A stretch of 64,000 bases of DNA from Erwinia persicina NBRC 102418 (GCF_001571305.1 NZ_BCTN01000017.1:52182-116181); one strand, 5' to 3'. Counted from the stretch's first letter, positions 12,340-22,394 are shown. Notes: generated by a model not told the origin, from the sequence alone. Numbers and translations are program-made.

Positions 12340-12915
12340 ATGATCCTAATTACCGACTCTGCACAAGAGCACTTCGCAAAACTGCTGTCAAAGCAGGAAG
12401 ATGGCACCCAAATTCGTGTATTCGTGATTAACCCGGGTACGCCAACCGCCGAGTGCGGTGTTTCTTACTGTCCGCCTGACGCTGTTGAAGCGACCGATAC
12501 GGAACTGAAGTTCCCTCTTCTCTCGGCTTACGTTGACGCCCTGAGCGCCCCGTATCTTGAAGATGCTGAAATCGACTTTGTTACCGACAATCTGGGTTCG
12601 CAGCTGACGCTGAAAGCGCCGAATGCCAAAATGCGTAAAGTTAACGACGATGCCCCATTAATGGAGCGCGTTGAGTACCTGTTACAGGCACAGATCAACC
12701 CACAGCTGGCCAGCCACGGCGGTAAAGTTTCCCTGATGGAAATTACCGATGAAGGCTTTGCTATCCTGCAATTTGGTGGCGGCTGTAACGGCTGTTCCAT
12801 GGTTGATGTGACCCTGAAAGAAGGCATCGAGAAAGAGATGCTGGCCGCTTTCCCAGAGCTGAAAGGCGTGCGTGACCTGACCGAGCATCAGCGCGGTGAG
12901 CACTCGTTCTACTGA
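12340..12915 (+). CDS. nfuA: Fe/S biogenesis protein NfuA
   Basis: Carrier protein that delivers a [4Fe-4S] cluster to target apoproteins, important under oxidative stress and iron limitation. 191 residues, the same as E. coli. The N-terminal half is a degenerate A-type scaffold domain ([20 protein letters not shown]) lacking the A-type cysteines; the C-terminal Nfu domain carries the cluster ligands in GGGCNGCSM near residues 147-155. It follows gntX, and a strong terminator ends the transcript. In E. coli the next gene is gntT; here it is a ketosynthase. Confidence 0.97.
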   Translation: MILITDSAQEHFAKLLSKQEDGTQIRVFVINPGTPTAECGVSYCPPDAVEATDTELKFPLLSAYVDALSAPYLEDAEIDFVTDNLGSQLTLKAPNAKMRKVNDDAPLMERVEYLLQAQINPQLASHGGKVSLMEITDEGFAILQFGGGCNGCSMVDVTLKEGIEKEMLAAFPELKGVRDLTEHQRGEHSFY

Positions 12916-12921
12916 TTCACC

Positions 12922-12944
12922 AGGCCGGTTATCCGGCCTTTTTT
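12922..12944 (+). terminator. Intrinsic terminator after nfuA
   Basis: AGGCCGG, loop TTAT, CCGGCCT followed by a run of T. It starts seven bases after the nfuA stop codon. Confidence 0.92.
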
Positions 12945-13079
12945 ATTCCTCCCCTCTGTGACATCGCCTGCCTTCACCTTTAACCCTTTCTGCCGAACGT
13001 TTATCACGGCATGATTGACGCTGGATCTTTCAGCTTACACGTGTACACTGAAACCTGTTTTCTCAACTTACAGGTCATC

Positions 13080-14363
13080 ATGTTGAACAATACGGGCAGA
13101 AGAGTCGTGATCACGGGTATGGGCTTAGTCAGTCCATTAGCAAATGGCGTTGAAGCCAGCTGGCAGCGGCTGATTGCCGGTCAGTCCGGTATTCGTCACC
13201 TTCCAGAGGAGGCCTATGGCGACACGGCAATCCGTGTCGGGGGGCAGGTGCCTTCCATCGAGCAGGATCCGCAGCATGGGTTTGACATCGCGGCGCTTAT
13301 TCCGGTGAAAGAGCAGCGAAAAGCCGATCGCTTTATCCATCTGGCGCTGGCTGCCGCGGAAGAGGCCATGACTCAGGCCGGTTTGCATCATCTGACCGAG
13401 GCCGCAAAACTACGTACTGCCACGATCGTCGCTACCGGCATCGGAGGGTTTCATGCCATCAGCAATGCGGTTAAAACCGTGGCAGAAAAAGGCAGCCGCA
13501 AGCTGTCGCCCTTCACCATCCCGTCGTTTATCGCCAATCTTGCCGCTTCACACGTGGCGATAAAATATGGCTTTAAAGGGATGCTGGGTACGCCGGTTTC
13601 TGCCTGCGCGGCCAGTATTCAAAGCATCGGGGATGGCTTTCGCGCTATTCGTTTTGACGAGGCCGATATCGCCATGGTCGGCGGCTGTGAATCCTGTATT
13701 AATCCGGTGTCACTCGGTGGATTCCAGGCGGCTCGCGCCCTTTCAACGGCATTTAACGACCATCCGGAGCAGGCCTCACGGCCGTTTGACCAGTCCCGGG
13801 AGGGATTTGTGATGGGAGAAGGTGCCGGTATGCTGGTGCTGGAAGAGCTGACCCGGGCCCAGGCACGCGGTGCCACCATCCTCGGGGAAGTCGTCGGTTA
13901 TGGCACGACTTCGGATGCCTATCACATTACCGCCGGACCGGAAGACGGTGAGGGAGCCGTCCGCGCCATGACGATTGCCCTGCAGCAGGCAGGGATGACA
14001 GGGTGCGATATCGATTACATCAACGCACACTCTACCTCGACACCGGTCGGTGACCTGGCCGAAATCAATGCGCTGCAGCGGGTGCTGGGAGAGAAAGCTC
14101 ATGCGGCAATCTCTTCAACCAAATCTGCCACCGGGCATCTGCTGGGGGCGGCGGGTGCCGTGGGAGCCATATTCTCACTGATGGCCATGCGTGAGCAGAT
14201 TGCCCCACCGTCGCTGAATATTGACCGGCTGGACGAGGCGGCAGAGGGGCTGAACATCGTGAAAAACACCGCGCAACCGGTGACCATCCGCAATGCGCTG
14301 GTTAATGGCTTTGGATTTGGTGGTGTGAACGGCTCGATTATTTTTAAAGCCTTTACGGCGTAA
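13080..14363 (+). CDS. FabF-like beta-ketoacyl-ACP synthase (KAS II type)
   Basis: Condensing enzyme of the thiolase fold that elongates an acyl chain on acyl carrier protein. 427 residues from ATG 13080 (MLNNTGRRVVITGMGLVSPL). The upstream start at 13011 adds 23 unconserved residues. All catalytic residues are present: Cys176 in VSACAASIQSIG, His317 in YINAHSTSTPVGD, Lys348 in SSTKSATGHLLGAAG and His353, followed by the glycine-rich NGFGFGGVNGS end. The nucleophile context (CAASIQS) differs from housekeeping FabF/FabB, so it is probably a paralogue with its own substrate. No acyl carrier protein, reductase or thioesterase is adjacent. It occupies the position of gntT in E. coli. Confidence 0.88.
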   Translation: MLNNTGRRVVITGMGLVSPLANGVEASWQRLIAGQSGIRHLPEEAYGDTAIRVGGQVPSIEQDPQHGFDIAALIPVKEQRKADRFIHLALAAAEEAMTQAGLHHLTEAAKLRTATIVATGIGGFHAISNAVKTVAEKGSRKLSPFTIPSFIANLAASHVAIKYGFKGMLGTPVSACAASIQSIGDGFRAIRFDEADIAMVGGCESCINPVSLGGFQAARALSTAFNDHPEQASRPFDQSREGFVMGEGAGMLVLEELTRAQARGATILGEVVGYGTTSDAYHITAGPEDGEGAVRAMTIALQQAGMTGCDIDYINAHSTSTPVGDLAEINALQRVLGEKAHAAISSTKSATGHLLGAAGAVGAIFSLMAMREQIAPPSLNIDRLDEAAEGLNIVKNTAQPVTIRNALVNGFGFGGVNGSIIFKAFTA

Positions 14364-14384
14364 TGGCGGCCGGTGACCTCAGCA

Positions 14385-14409
14385 GGGGCGGACCAAAAAA
14401 GTCCGCCCC
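14385..14409. terminator. Hairpin between ketosynthase gene and malQ
   Basis: GGGGCGGAC, seven-base loop, GTCCGCCCC: a perfect nine-pair stem between convergent genes. The loop is A-rich on the plus strand; there is no T tract outside it, so termination strength is uncertain. Confidence 0.6.
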
Positions 14410-14513
14410 GACAGATAACGCCATCGTCACACGCGGAGAAAAACCGGAGGCACGGCCCGCAGCAGATGACCTTTTTCCCTGTCGTCCCGCCTGTCGCAGG
14501 TTTGCCTTTATCG

Positions 14514-16583
14514 TCAGCGTTTACGCCGCTTATTCAAATCGTTAAACAGCAGGTTTACCCCTCTGTCAGCAAACATCGCCTCCAGCGTCATGCTCAGTTT
14601 ACGTCGCCAGTTAGGATACTCATCGGTGGTCCCCGGCACATTCACCGGATCGGCCATATCCAGCCAGTCCTCCGGCTGCAGCCCCAGCAGCGCACTGTTA
14701 CTGTCGGCGATAAATCGCTGTAAGCCACGGTTAAGCACCGCCGTCATCTCCATCTTATCAGCCTGCTTACCGCAGCGTTTTGGCACGCATCCGTACCGGT
14801 GTAGGGCATCCAGCAGCGCCTGCTTTTGCCGGACCCGCTGGTCATACAGCCCGCGAAGTATCACCTTATCCGGATAGAGCCCCAGCGTTTCACCAAGCGT
14901 GAGATCGCCGGCGCTCCAGAACCCGCGCAGGGTCGGCAGATCGTGGGTGGTTGCGCTGGCCATCGACTGACGCGGCCAGGCGGATGGCGCACGATAACGA
15001 TCCTCACTCTCCTGCTCGAAGTAGAGCACCTTCCAGGAATAGATCCCGCAGTCGCGCAGCTTGCCGACGATCTCCTCCGGCACCGTCCCCAGATCCTCAC
15101 CGATCACCATGCACTGATGACGCTGGCTTTCCAGCGCCAGGATCGCCATCAGGTTGTCCACCGGATAATGAACATACGCACCAAAGTTTGCCGTTTCACC
15201 GTAGGGGATCCACCACAAACGCAGCAGCGACATGACATGGTCGATGCGCAGCGCACCGCAGCTCGCCATATTGGCGCGTAGCAGGTCGATAAACGGCTGG
15301 TAGCCGCGTGCCGTCATGATGTGCGGATCCATCGGCGGCAGGCCCCAGTTTTGCCCCTGCGGCCCGAGGATATCCGGCGGCGCGCCCACCGAAGCGTTCA
15401 GTCGGTAAAGCTCACGATCGCACCAGGTGTCTGCTCCCCCTTCGGCCACGCCTACGGCCAGATCCCGATAGAGCCCCACCGCCATCTGATGCGCCTGGCA
15501 ACACTGCCAGCATTCATCAAACTGACGGTTCGCCAGCCACTGCAGCCACTGCCAGAAACGCACCTCATCCTGCTGCTCACGGCAAAACTGCTGTACCGCC
15601 TCACTGTTACCGTGCTGAAAGTGTTCCGGCCATGCCGGCCAGCCCCAGCGCGCGGGATCCTCCTTCAGCAGGGCGCAGTGCAGTGCATCATAGGCGGCCT
15701 GGTTTAACAGGCTCTCGCCTCCCTGTTCAATAAAGCCCGCAAAGTCCACCACGCTGGCATCCTGCGCGTCACGTCCGGCAAAGTGCTGCCAGGCAAAGCG
15801 CAGCCCTTCAATTTTCAGCGCCCCCACGCGGGCATAGTCAACCCGGCCGGCGTCACGTGCAGTCTGGATGGCGGTCTGCGTACTCTTTTTCTGCCACCAG
15901 CGCTGAGCGGCAGGACTGTGCTGAAAATCCGCGACGGCAGCCACATCGATATACATCACATTCAGCCAGCGCCGCGAAGAGGGGCTGTACGGGCTGGCAT
16001 TTTCAGGCTGAGAGGGGTAAAGCGCATGAATGGGATTCAGCCCGATAAATGCGCCGCCGCGCGTGGCGATATCACTCACCATACGCTTCAGATCACCAAA
16101 GTCACCGATGCCCCAGTTATGCGCCGACCGCAGCGTATAAAGCTGAACGCAGGCCCCCCACAGTCTCTCCCCGCGCTGCAGCGCTGCCGGTTCATAGCAG
16201 CGTTTTGGTGCGATAACAATCCGACAGGGCCACTGCTTTTTTCCCTGCGTCAGCAGCAGCTGATGGTAACCCTCCGGCAGATTCACCGGCAGGTTAATAC
16301 TCTCTCCGGCGGATACGGTGCCCTGCCAGGTTTTGCCCTGCTCGCTGTCAAACTGCCAGTGGTATTCCCCCTTCCCGCCGGTCAGCAGTCGCTGTACCCG
16401 TTTTTTTATCAGCACCTGGCAGGGTGGCAGGGGCGCACTGCCTGCACGGGGCCGGGGTGCCATCGCGGCCAGAAGTTTGTCACGCGTCCCGGAGCTGACC
16501 TCTTCCGGCTGTCCGCGGGCATTAATATAGCGAGCTGCAATACCGGCGGCTTCAGCGGCCTGTTCACGCTTTTTGTCGTCCAT
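14514..16583 (-). CDS. malQ: 4-alpha-glucanotransferase (amylomaltase) MalQ
   Basis: GH77 enzyme that transfers maltosyl and longer units between maltodextrins, releasing glucose, in the cytosol. 689 residues from ATG 16583 (E. coli 694); a GTG at 16586 would add one residue, but the ATG has the better spacing from the GGGGAGG ribosome site. Family motifs are plain: WGACVQLYTLRSAHNWGIGDFGDL, SASPYSPSSRR-like segment, GAPPDILGPQGQNWGLPP, the nucleophile region GALRIDHVMSLLRLWWIP, the acid/base CMVIGEDLGTVP and ATHDLPTLRGFW. The ATG overlaps the malP stop by one base, so malPQ is one operon. Confidence 0.97.
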   Translation of the reverse strand: MDDKKREQAAEAAGIAARYINARGQPEEVSSGTRDKLLAAMAPRPRAGSAPLPPCQVLIKKRVQRLLTGGKGEYHWQFDSEQGKTWQGTVSAGESINLPVNLPEGYHQLLLTQGKKQWPCRIVIAPKRCYEPAALQRGERLWGACVQLYTLRSAHNWGIGDFGDLKRMVSDIATRGGAFIGLNPIHALYPSQPENASPYSPSSRRWLNVMYIDVAAVADFQHSPAAQRWWQKKSTQTAIQTARDAGRVDYARVGALKIEGLRFAWQHFAGRDAQDASVVDFAGFIEQGGESLLNQAAYDALHCALLKEDPARWGWPAWPEHFQHGNSEAVQQFCREQQDEVRFWQWLQWLANRQFDECWQCCQAHQMAVGLYRDLAVGVAEGGADTWCDRELYRLNASVGAPPDILGPQGQNWGLPPMDPHIMTARGYQPFIDLLRANMASCGALRIDHVMSLLRLWWIPYGETANFGAYVHYPVDNLMAILALESQRHQCMVIGEDLGTVPEEIVGKLRDCGIYSWKVLYFEQESEDRYRAPSAWPRQSMASATTHDLPTLRGFWSAGDLTLGETLGLYPDKVILRGLYDQRVRQKQALLDALHRYGCVPKRCGKQADKMEMTAVLNRGLQRFIADSNSALLGLQPEDWLDMADPVNVPGTTDEYPNWRRKLSMTLEAMFADRGVNLLFNDLNKRRKR

Positions 16584-18997
16584 CACCCCTCCCCAAGCCG
16601 TTTTGCCTGCCAGATACGCTGCTGATAATCCCGGACGGAGCGATCGGCGCTGAACATCCCGGTACGGGCGGTGTTCAGGATCGCTGCGGTAGTCCAGGCT
16701 TCCTGGTCACGGTACAGTGCCTCCACTCTGAGCTGTGCTTCGCAGTAGCTGGCAAAATCGGCCAGCACCAGCCAGGGGTCCCCTCCTTTGCCCAGGCTGT
16801 AGAGCATCAGCTCAAAAGCGTGTTTATCTCCGTCGCTAAAGCATCCCTTTTCCAGCTCTTTCAGCAGGCTATCCAGATGTTTGTCTTTTTTACGTAGCTT
16901 AAGCGGATCGTAGCCGCCAGCTTTCAGTGCCTTAACCTGATCGGTCGTATGGCCAAAGATAAAGATGTTCTCCGGGCCGACCTGTTCAGCGATCTCCACA
17001 TTGGCACCGTCCAGCGTACCGATGGTCAGAGCGCCGTTCAGCGCCAGTTTCATATTCCCGGTGCCAGAGGCCTCATACCCGGCAGTGGAAATTTGCTCTG
17101 ACAGATCGGCCGCCGGGATCATCAGCTCCGCAGCGGTAATCCGGTAGTCCGGAATGAACACCACCTTCAGCCTGTCGCCAATCAGCGGATCATGGTTAAT
17201 TTTCTCCGCCACTTTATTGATGGCATAAATAATATTTTTTGCCAGGTAGTAGCCCGGCGCGGCTTTGGCACCGAAGAGGAACACGCGCGGGACGATGTCC
17301 AGAGCGGGATTATCACGCAACCGCCGGTACAGAGACAGGATATGCAGCAGACCCAGATGCTGGCGCTTGTACTCATGCAGGCGCTTAATCTGCACGTCGA
17401 ACAGCGCCTCCGGGTTAACCACAATGCCGGTTTGCTGTGCAATATACTCCGCCAGCCGCAGCTTATTGGCGCGCTTAATCTGGCGATACTGTTGGCGGAA
17501 AGCCTTATCGCCGGCGAAAGTTTCCAGCCCCTTCAGCGCATCCAGGTTGTTCGCCCACTCCACTTTCAGCCTGTCATCAATCAGCCCGGCCAGCGCCGGA
17601 TTACACTGCTTCAGCCAGCGGCGTGGGGTGATGCCATTGGTCACGTTATGGAACTTCTCCGGCCACAGCTGGTGATATTCCGGGAACAGATCTTTTACTA
17701 CCAGCTCAGAGTGCAGTGCAGCAACGCCATTGACAGCAAAGCCACTGACCACGCAGAGGTTCGCCATCCGCACCTGCTTATCATGCACTACCGCCAGTTT
17801 CGCCCAGATCTTTTCATCACCTGGCCACTGCTTCTCTACGATCTTCTTAAAGCGCCTGTTGATCTCTTTAATCAGGATGAAATGGCGCGGCAACAGGCTG
17901 CGAACCAGGCGCTCGTCCCAGCGCTCCAGCGCTTCAGGCATCAACGTATGGTTGGTATAGGCAAAGGTCTGGCTGGTGATGGCCCAGGCCTCCTCCCAGT
18001 TGAGCTGGTGCTCATCCAGCAGCACGCGCAGCATTTCAGGAATAGCAATTGTGGGGTGGGTGTCATTGAGTTGAATCACCTCATAGTCCGGCAGCGTGTG
18101 GATGCTGCGCCCGGCCCGGTGATGACGGCGCAGAATGTCGGCCACGGAACAGGCGCACTGAAAATACTGCTGCATCAGGCGCAGGCGTTTACCCTCCTGA
18201 TGGTTATCATTGGGATACAGGACTTTCGTCAGCTTCGCGGCATCAATGCCCTGTTGTTCGGCCGCAAGGAATTTTCCGTCGTTAAACAGGGTCAGGTCAA
18301 ACGGATGGGTATGGCTGGCCTGCCACAGCCGCAGCGGCTGCACCACACCGTTGCGATAGCCTGTCACCGGCAGATCCCAGGCTTCGCCGCGCAGGGTAAA
18401 GGCCGGGCGCCATGACAGGCGACCCTCTGCGCTTTTGATGACGGTGCCGCCAATGCCCACGCTGACGTCCAGCGCCGCATTGTGCCGAAACCAGGGGTAA
18501 CGATCGCGCTGCCAGTCATCCGGGGCTTCAATCTGGTGCCCGTCGTCAAATGACTGACGAAACAGCCCGTACTGATAGTTGAGGCCGTAGCCGGTGGCTG
18601 ACTGCCCGACGGTGGCCATGGAATCGAGATAACAGGCTGCCAGCCGTCCCAGCCCGCCGTTACCCAGCGCCGGATCGGTTTCTTCTTCCAGCAGCGTACT
18701 CAGGTCGCACTGGTGTTCCGCCAGCACTGCTTTGACGTCGTCATACCAGCCCAGATTGAGCAGGTTATTGCCGGTCAGACGGCCAATGAGAAACTCCATG
18801 GAAATATAGTTAACATGGCGCTGTTTTTTCCCTGCCTTTGCCTCCGGCTGCGCGGCCAGCAGCTCAGCCAGTGCGCCGCTGACGGCGTGCCACCACTGAT
18901 GTGCCGTCATCTCTGCGGCACTGGCATAGCCAAGGTGCTGCCACTGACGTGTCAGGGCCGCATCAAAGCGTGCCCGGTTGAATTTCTGTTGCGTCAT
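16583..18997 (-). CDS. malP: Maltodextrin phosphorylase MalP
   Basis: GT35 phosphorylase that releases glucose-1-phosphate from linear maltodextrins. 804 residues against 797 in E. coli. The pyridoxal phosphate lysine lies in the conserved [20 protein letters not shown] stretch near residue 640; other landmarks are [43 protein letters not shown] and the phosphate-binding [11 protein letters not shown]. The glycogen-storage and regulatory sites of animal enzymes are absent. It heads the malPQ operon. In E. coli it is divergent from its activator gene malT, which is missing here; MalT must be encoded elsewhere or regulation differs. It is distinguished from GlgP (at 24229) by its closer match to MalP. 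Confidence 0.95.
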   Translation of the reverse strand: MTQQKFNRARFDAALTRQWQHLGYASAAEMTAHQWWHAVSGALAELLAAQPEAKAGKKQRHVNYISMEFLIGRLTGNNLLNLGWYDDVKAVLAEHQCDLSTLLEEETDPALGNGGLGRLAACYLDSMATVGQSATGYGLNYQYGLFRQSFDDGHQIEAPDDWQRDRYPWFRHNAALDVSVGIGGTVIKSAEGRLSWRPAFTLRGEAWDLPVTGYRNGVVQPLRLWQASHTHPFDLTLFNDGKFLAAEQQGIDAAKLTKVLYPNDNHQEGKRLRLMQQYFQCACSVADILRRHHRAGRSIHTLPDYEVIQLNDTHPTIAIPEMLRVLLDEHQLNWEEAWAITSQTFAYTNHTLMPEALERWDERLVRSLLPRHFILIKEINRRFKKIVEKQWPGDEKIWAKLAVVHDKQVRMANLCVVSGFAVNGVAALHSELVVKDLFPEYHQLWPEKFHNVTNGITPRRWLKQCNPALAGLIDDRLKVEWANNLDALKGLETFAGDKAFRQQYRQIKRANKLRLAEYIAQQTGIVVNPEALFDVQIKRLHEYKRQHLGLLHILSLYRRLRDNPALDIVPRVFLFGAKAAPGYYLAKNIIYAINKVAEKINHDPLIGDRLKVVFIPDYRITAAELMIPAADLSEQISTAGYEASGTGNMKLALNGALTIGTLDGANVEIAEQVGPENIFIFGHTTDQVKALKAGGYDPLKLRKKDKHLDSLLKELEKGCFSDGDKHAFELMLYSLGKGGDPWLVLADFASYCEAQLRVEALYRDQEAWTTAAILNTARTGMFSADRSVRDYQQRIWQAKRLGEG

Positions 18998-19442
18998 AGA
19001 GTCCCTCTTAAAATGGGCGGACGAAAATGTGACCAGGCACCTTACAGTTAAGACGGAAAAATGAAAAAAAGCTACGATACCGAATCACGAACAGACTCAC
19101 ATAATATCAGCGGATATTATTATATTTGCAATCATCCCCCCAAGCGGAAAAAACCCGATAAAAAAATAAATTACATTTTAAAAACCCCACTTCCATTACT
19201 CATTGTAATCTAATGTTAACACTTGATTTTAACGTACTCCTCACCACGCTTACCCTCCATTCGCAGCTTATTGCTGGCCGGGGGTCGCAAGATATTACGG
19301 GTATAACTATCGCGGGTCACGTGGTCGGGATGTTCTGAATCAATTATCATAAAAATTCTAATTTTTAATTAATTATCAAAACACAAACATTGTTATATAA
19401 TTACGGAGCCATAGTTGTACTACTTTTCTGAAGGAAATCGGA
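18998..19442. other. AT-rich divergent intergenic region, malP promoter and adhesin promoter
   Basis: 445 bases without a gene, clearly richer in A and T than the flanks. On the minus strand three purine-rich segments could be degenerate MalT boxes (ends near 19132, 19238 and 19252), none a full match. On the plus side, TATAAT at 19396-19401 is a likely -10 for the adhesin gene, with AAGGA at 19431-19435 as its ribosome site. The region replaces malT-rtc of E. coli. Confidence 0.45.
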
Positions 19443-20273
19443 ATGTTTGTCTTATTTAAAAAGGAAAAATCAAACAGAATCACCATACGTTTGATGATTT
19501 ATGCCATATCACTAACTGGTTTCATTAGTTTTCACGCATGGGGGGAATTTTATCCTGTTATCGTTTCCATAAAAACTAGAATAGAATCTGCTACAACAGC
19601 CACTTATTTTTTTCAACAAGGCGTTGCGAATATTGGTCCAATCAGTGAACAAATCATGCTTCCTGAAGGCTGGTATATCGCCCTGGCACACCGGCACGAT
19701 GGTTTCCCTGGAGGGGAAGACATCGTGGTACCAGCAGTTTATATGCAAGGCAAAAAGCGTTCTATCGGGGAGGCCGCCAGAGATCTCTACAATCAACAAG
19801 GAAGTGGAATCACTAAAATTTATCATTCCGGCAAGGGGAATGGCGGCGAATGTATTGGATACGTCGGAGTAGAAAACATAAGCACACCACATAAATGGAT
19901 GGAAGCAATCTCCCCTGTAGGTACGTGTATGTACGTTCCTTCCGGGGATGAATGGTGTAAAATAGAAACGCCCGAATTGGTATTCGATCACGGTGTTATA
20001 TCGTTAAGGGAGAGCGAGGGGCATAAAGCGACGAAAAGACTTGCCATCAACTGCACTGCCGGAACAACTCTTAGATTGTATATCCCTGGAGGTATAAACT
20101 CTCTGTTGTTCGCCGGGAAAGGAACCTCTACTTTTTCAACCTCACAAGGGCAGCTCGGAAAGCCAATGCAATTACCGGCCGGCAGATCCAATATTGATAT
20201 CACCTCCGAACTGCATGGCGTGGGGATCGGCAAATGGTCAACTAGCGGAGTGATGATAGTCGAACCCGTATAA
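19443..20273 (+). CDS. MrpH-like two-domain fimbrial tip adhesin, orphan
   Basis: 276 residues: a hydrophobic signal segment (about 15-33), a receptor-binding domain (about 35-165) and a pilin-like domain (about 170-276). The first domain has a His-x-His pair (His83, His85) and His128, the same 45-residue spacing as the zinc ligands of Proteus MrpH as I recall them, plus a likely disulfide Cys137-Cys162. The second has Cys172 and Cys204 around a strand-rich core (LVFDHGVISL, RLAINCTAGTTLRLYI), the pattern of chaperone-usher pilins. It would bind a host or plant ligand at a pilus tip. No chaperone, usher or major pilin is nearby. AT-rich composition suggests horizontal transfer. Confidence 0.68.
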   Translation: MFVLFKKEKSNRITIRLMIYAISLTGFISFHAWGEFYPVIVSIKTRIESATTATYFFQQGVANIGPISEQIMLPEGWYIALAHRHDGFPGGEDIVVPAVYMQGKKRSIGEAARDLYNQQGSGITKIYHSGKGNGGECIGYVGVENISTPHKWMEAISPVGTCMYVPSGDEWCKIETPELVFDHGVISLRESEGHKATKRLAINCTAGTTLRLYIPGGINSLLFAGKGTSTFSTSQGQLGKPMQLPAGRSNIDITSELHGVGIGKWSTSGVMIVEPV

Positions 20274-20303
20274 TCAAAGGGAATAGTTGCTGTTAATTTA
20301 TTC

Positions 20304-20332
20304 GCTAATGAAGTTGTATTCATTAGCTTTTT
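20304..20332 (+). terminator. Intrinsic terminator after the adhesin gene
   Basis: GCTAATGAA, loop GTTGTA, TTCATTAGC, then five T. A perfect nine-pair stem 30 bases after the stop. Confidence 0.92.
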
Positions 20333-20342
20333 ATATGTAGAG

Positions 20343-20368
20343 AGAGCGACTCTTTTTTCGGTCGCTCT
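20343..20368. terminator. Hairpin at the end of glpR
   Basis: AGAGCGAC, ten-base loop, GTCGCTCT. It lies nine bases beyond the glpR stop codon on the minus strand and could also stop read-through from the adhesin gene. Confidence 0.6.
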
Positions 20369-20377
20369 TTGCCTGGA

Positions 20378-21136
20378 TTAGCAAAGCTCCAGATGGACTT
20401 CGTGCTGTTCGATGGTTTTCATCACGCTCGGAGGGGGGGCTTCGTCGGTAAACAGATAATCGATTAACCCCATATTGCCGAGGTTAACCATTGCGTTACG
20501 GCCGAACTTTGAATGGTCAGCCACCAGCATCACGCAGCGGGAGTTCTCGATAATCGCCCGTTTGGTGCGGACTTCGTGGTAGTCGAAATCCAGCAGAGAG
20601 CCGTCCATATCGATGCCACTGATCCCCAGAATGCCGTAATCAAGGCGGAACTGAGAGATATAGTCGAGAGTGGCTTCGCCCATAATGCCGCCGTCACGGG
20701 TGCGCACTTCGCCCCCCGCCAGGATCAGACGAAAATCCGGCTTCGCCATCAGCAGCACCGCAACATTCAAATTATTGGTGACAATGCGCAGATTACTGTG
20801 GTTCATCAGCGCGTGGGCAACCGCTTCCGGCGTGGTGCCGATATCAATAAACAGAGAAGCCCCGTCTGGGATCTGACTGGCAACACGCTGCGCGATGCGG
20901 GCTTTCTCCGCCGACCACATCATTTTACGATCCTGCCAGGCCGTATTTTCTGAACTGGAAGGCAGCGCCGCGCCGCCGTGGTGACGCTGAATTTTGTTTT
21001 GTTCGGCCAGATCGTTTAAGTCACGACGGATGGTCTGCGGACTGACGTCGAAGTGTTCCACCAGCTCTTCAGTACTGACATATCCCTGACGACGCACCAA
21101 ATCGATGATGGCGTCATGTCGTTGTGTCTGCTTCAA
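20378..21136 (-). CDS. glpR: Glycerol-3-phosphate regulon repressor GlpR
   Basis: DeoR-family repressor that releases its operators on binding glycerol-3-phosphate. 252 residues, as in E. coli. The N-terminal helix-turn-helix spans about residues 5-55 (YVSTEELVEHFDVSPQTIRR) followed by the DeoR sugar-phosphate-sensor domain with FIDIGTTPEAVAHAL and the C-terminal MLVADHSKFGRNAM. It is last in the glpE-glpG-glpR cluster, 12 bases after glpG. The expected target, the divergent glpD promoter, lies about 1.4 kb away and carries a recognisable operator. Confidence 0.95.
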   Translation of the reverse strand: MKQTQRHDAIIDLVRRQGYVSTEELVEHFDVSPQTIRRDLNDLAEQNKIQRHHGGAALPSSSENTAWQDRKMMWSAEKARIAQRVASQIPDGASLFIDIGTTPEAVAHALMNHSNLRIVTNNLNVAVLLMAKPDFRLILAGGEVRTRDGGIMGEATLDYISQFRLDYGILGISGIDMDGSLLDFDYHEVRTKRAIIENSRCVMLVADHSKFGRNAMVNLGNMGLIDYLFTDEAPPPSVMKTIEQHEVHLELC

Positions 21137-21148
21137 GATCTTCCCCTC

Positions 21149-21967
21149 TTACCGTTTTATCTGACGCGTATCGACAAAGGCCATCACCAGTCCGACCAGC
21201 AGCCCGGTGACATGGGCCGCATTGGCAATCGACAGGCCGAACCAGCCGAAATAACCGACCAGCAGCCAGAGCACGGCAAAAACCATCAGCCCGCGCTGCA
21301 GGAAGATGCCGCGTTCCGGCGCACGCTCACCGCATAACCACGAATACCCCATCAGGGCATACACCACGCCGGAAAGCCCGCCGAACAGAACGCCGCTGAA
21401 CTTGGCCTGCATCCAGCCGCTCAGCAGCGAGGAAATGACCATAATGACGAACAGCTTACCGCTGCCGAGCCGCTTTTCCAGCGTGCCGCCCAGGAACCAA
21501 AACCACATCAGATTGAACAAAATGTGCAGCAATGAAAAATGCAGTAGTGCGTGGCTGAACCAGCGCCACAGCTCAAAGTGCTGGTCAGCATCGGGCCAGG
21601 AAAGCAGGCTCATCACCGCCCGATCCCCAAAGACCTGCATCAGAATAAATACCAGAATACAGGCGGCCATCACCAGCAGGGTTAATGGCCCGGCGCGATC
21701 GCGCACGTTTGCCATCAGGGAGGTGTGCTGATAGTGGATGCCACTGTCGGTACTGCCCGACTGCCAGCTGGCGGCCTGATAGCGAACGTGATTGGGGTCG
21801 CGGATAAACTGGTTAAGTTCGTTTTCGACCACCGTGAGCTGCGTTTCATCATCAAGCCACAGGGTATAACCATTGTCGTGCTCAATGCGCAGTGTCACAC
21901 CGCGCGTGGCCATGTAGTCGACGAACGCCTGAGCCGGGCGCAGATGGGTAAAATGGGTGATGCGCAT
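21149..21967 (-). CDS. glpG: Rhomboid intramembrane protease GlpG
   Basis: Serine protease that cleaves transmembrane segments within the inner membrane. 272 residues against 276 in E. coli. A soluble N-terminal domain (about 1-85) precedes six membrane helices. The catalytic serine is Ser199 in [13 protein letters not shown] and the catalytic histidine is His252 in [12 protein letters not shown]; the [14 protein letters not shown] segment supplies the oxyanion-side histidine and asparagine. It lies between glpE and glpR. The link to glycerol metabolism is positional only. Confidence 0.96.
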   Translation of the reverse strand: MRITHFTHLRPAQAFVDYMATRGVTLRIEHDNGYTLWLDDETQLTVVENELNQFIRDPNHVRYQAASWQSGSTDSGIHYQHTSLMANVRDRAGPLTLLVMAACILVFILMQVFGDRAVMSLLSWPDADQHFELWRWFSHALLHFSLLHILFNLMWFWFLGGTLEKRLGSGKLFVIMVISSLLSGWMQAKFSGVLFGGLSGVVYALMGYSWLCGERAPERGIFLQRGLMVFAVLWLLVGYFGWFGLSIANAAHVTGLLVGLVMAFVDTRQIKR

Positions 21968-22070
21968 AATTGAAACGGCTTCCTTTCAATCTAACCAGAC
22001 AAAGCGGGCAGTATAGCGTCTTCCCCTTACCAATAGCAGGGGAAAGCGCCAGCTAAACACAAGGCAGACG

Positions 22071-22394
22071 TTACAGTGAGTTAATCTGCTGCGGGAAGGC
22101 GTTACGCCAGGCGTCAAAACCGCCATCGATGCTATAGGCCTGGGTAAACCCCTGATTCAACAAATACTGCGCGGCACCTTTACTGCTGTTGCCGTGATAG
22201 CACATCACCAGTACCGGGGTGGTCAGCGCCGCCTGGGCAATAAATGCAGGCAGGGAATCATTGGTCAGGTGGAAGGCACCGCTGGCATGGGCCATGGCAA
22301 AACTCTGCGGATCGCGAATATCAACCAGTAACGCATTCTCTTCGGCGAGTTTCTGCTGTGCCTGTTCGACGTTAATGCACTCGAATTGTTCCAT
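22071..22394 (-). CDS. glpE: Thiosulfate sulfurtransferase GlpE
   Basis: Single-domain rhodanese that transfers sulfane sulfur from thiosulfate to acceptors such as cyanide or thioredoxin. 107 residues, close to the 108 of E. coli. The active-site loop is [10 protein letters not shown] with Cys65, and [19 protein letters not shown] is the typical N-terminal rhodanese strand and helix. It is divergent from glpD and heads the glpEGR cluster; 103 bases separate it from glpG. Confidence 0.96.
   Translation of the reverse strand: MEQFECINVEQAQQKLAEENALLVDIRDPQSFAMAHASGAFHLTNDSLPAFIAQAALTTPVLVMCYHGNSSKGAAQYLLNQGFTQAYSIDGGFDAWRNAFPQQINSL

Noticed and set aside
17192..18415. 407-codon open frame on the plus strand opposite malP
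   Set aside because: It lies wholly inside a well-conserved gene on the other strand, and its sequence has no recognisable motif; long antisense frames are common in GC-rich DNA.
19085..19101. Possible CRP site upstream of malP
   Set aside because: Only one half-site (TCACA) matches well, and malPQ in E. coli does not depend on CRP directly.
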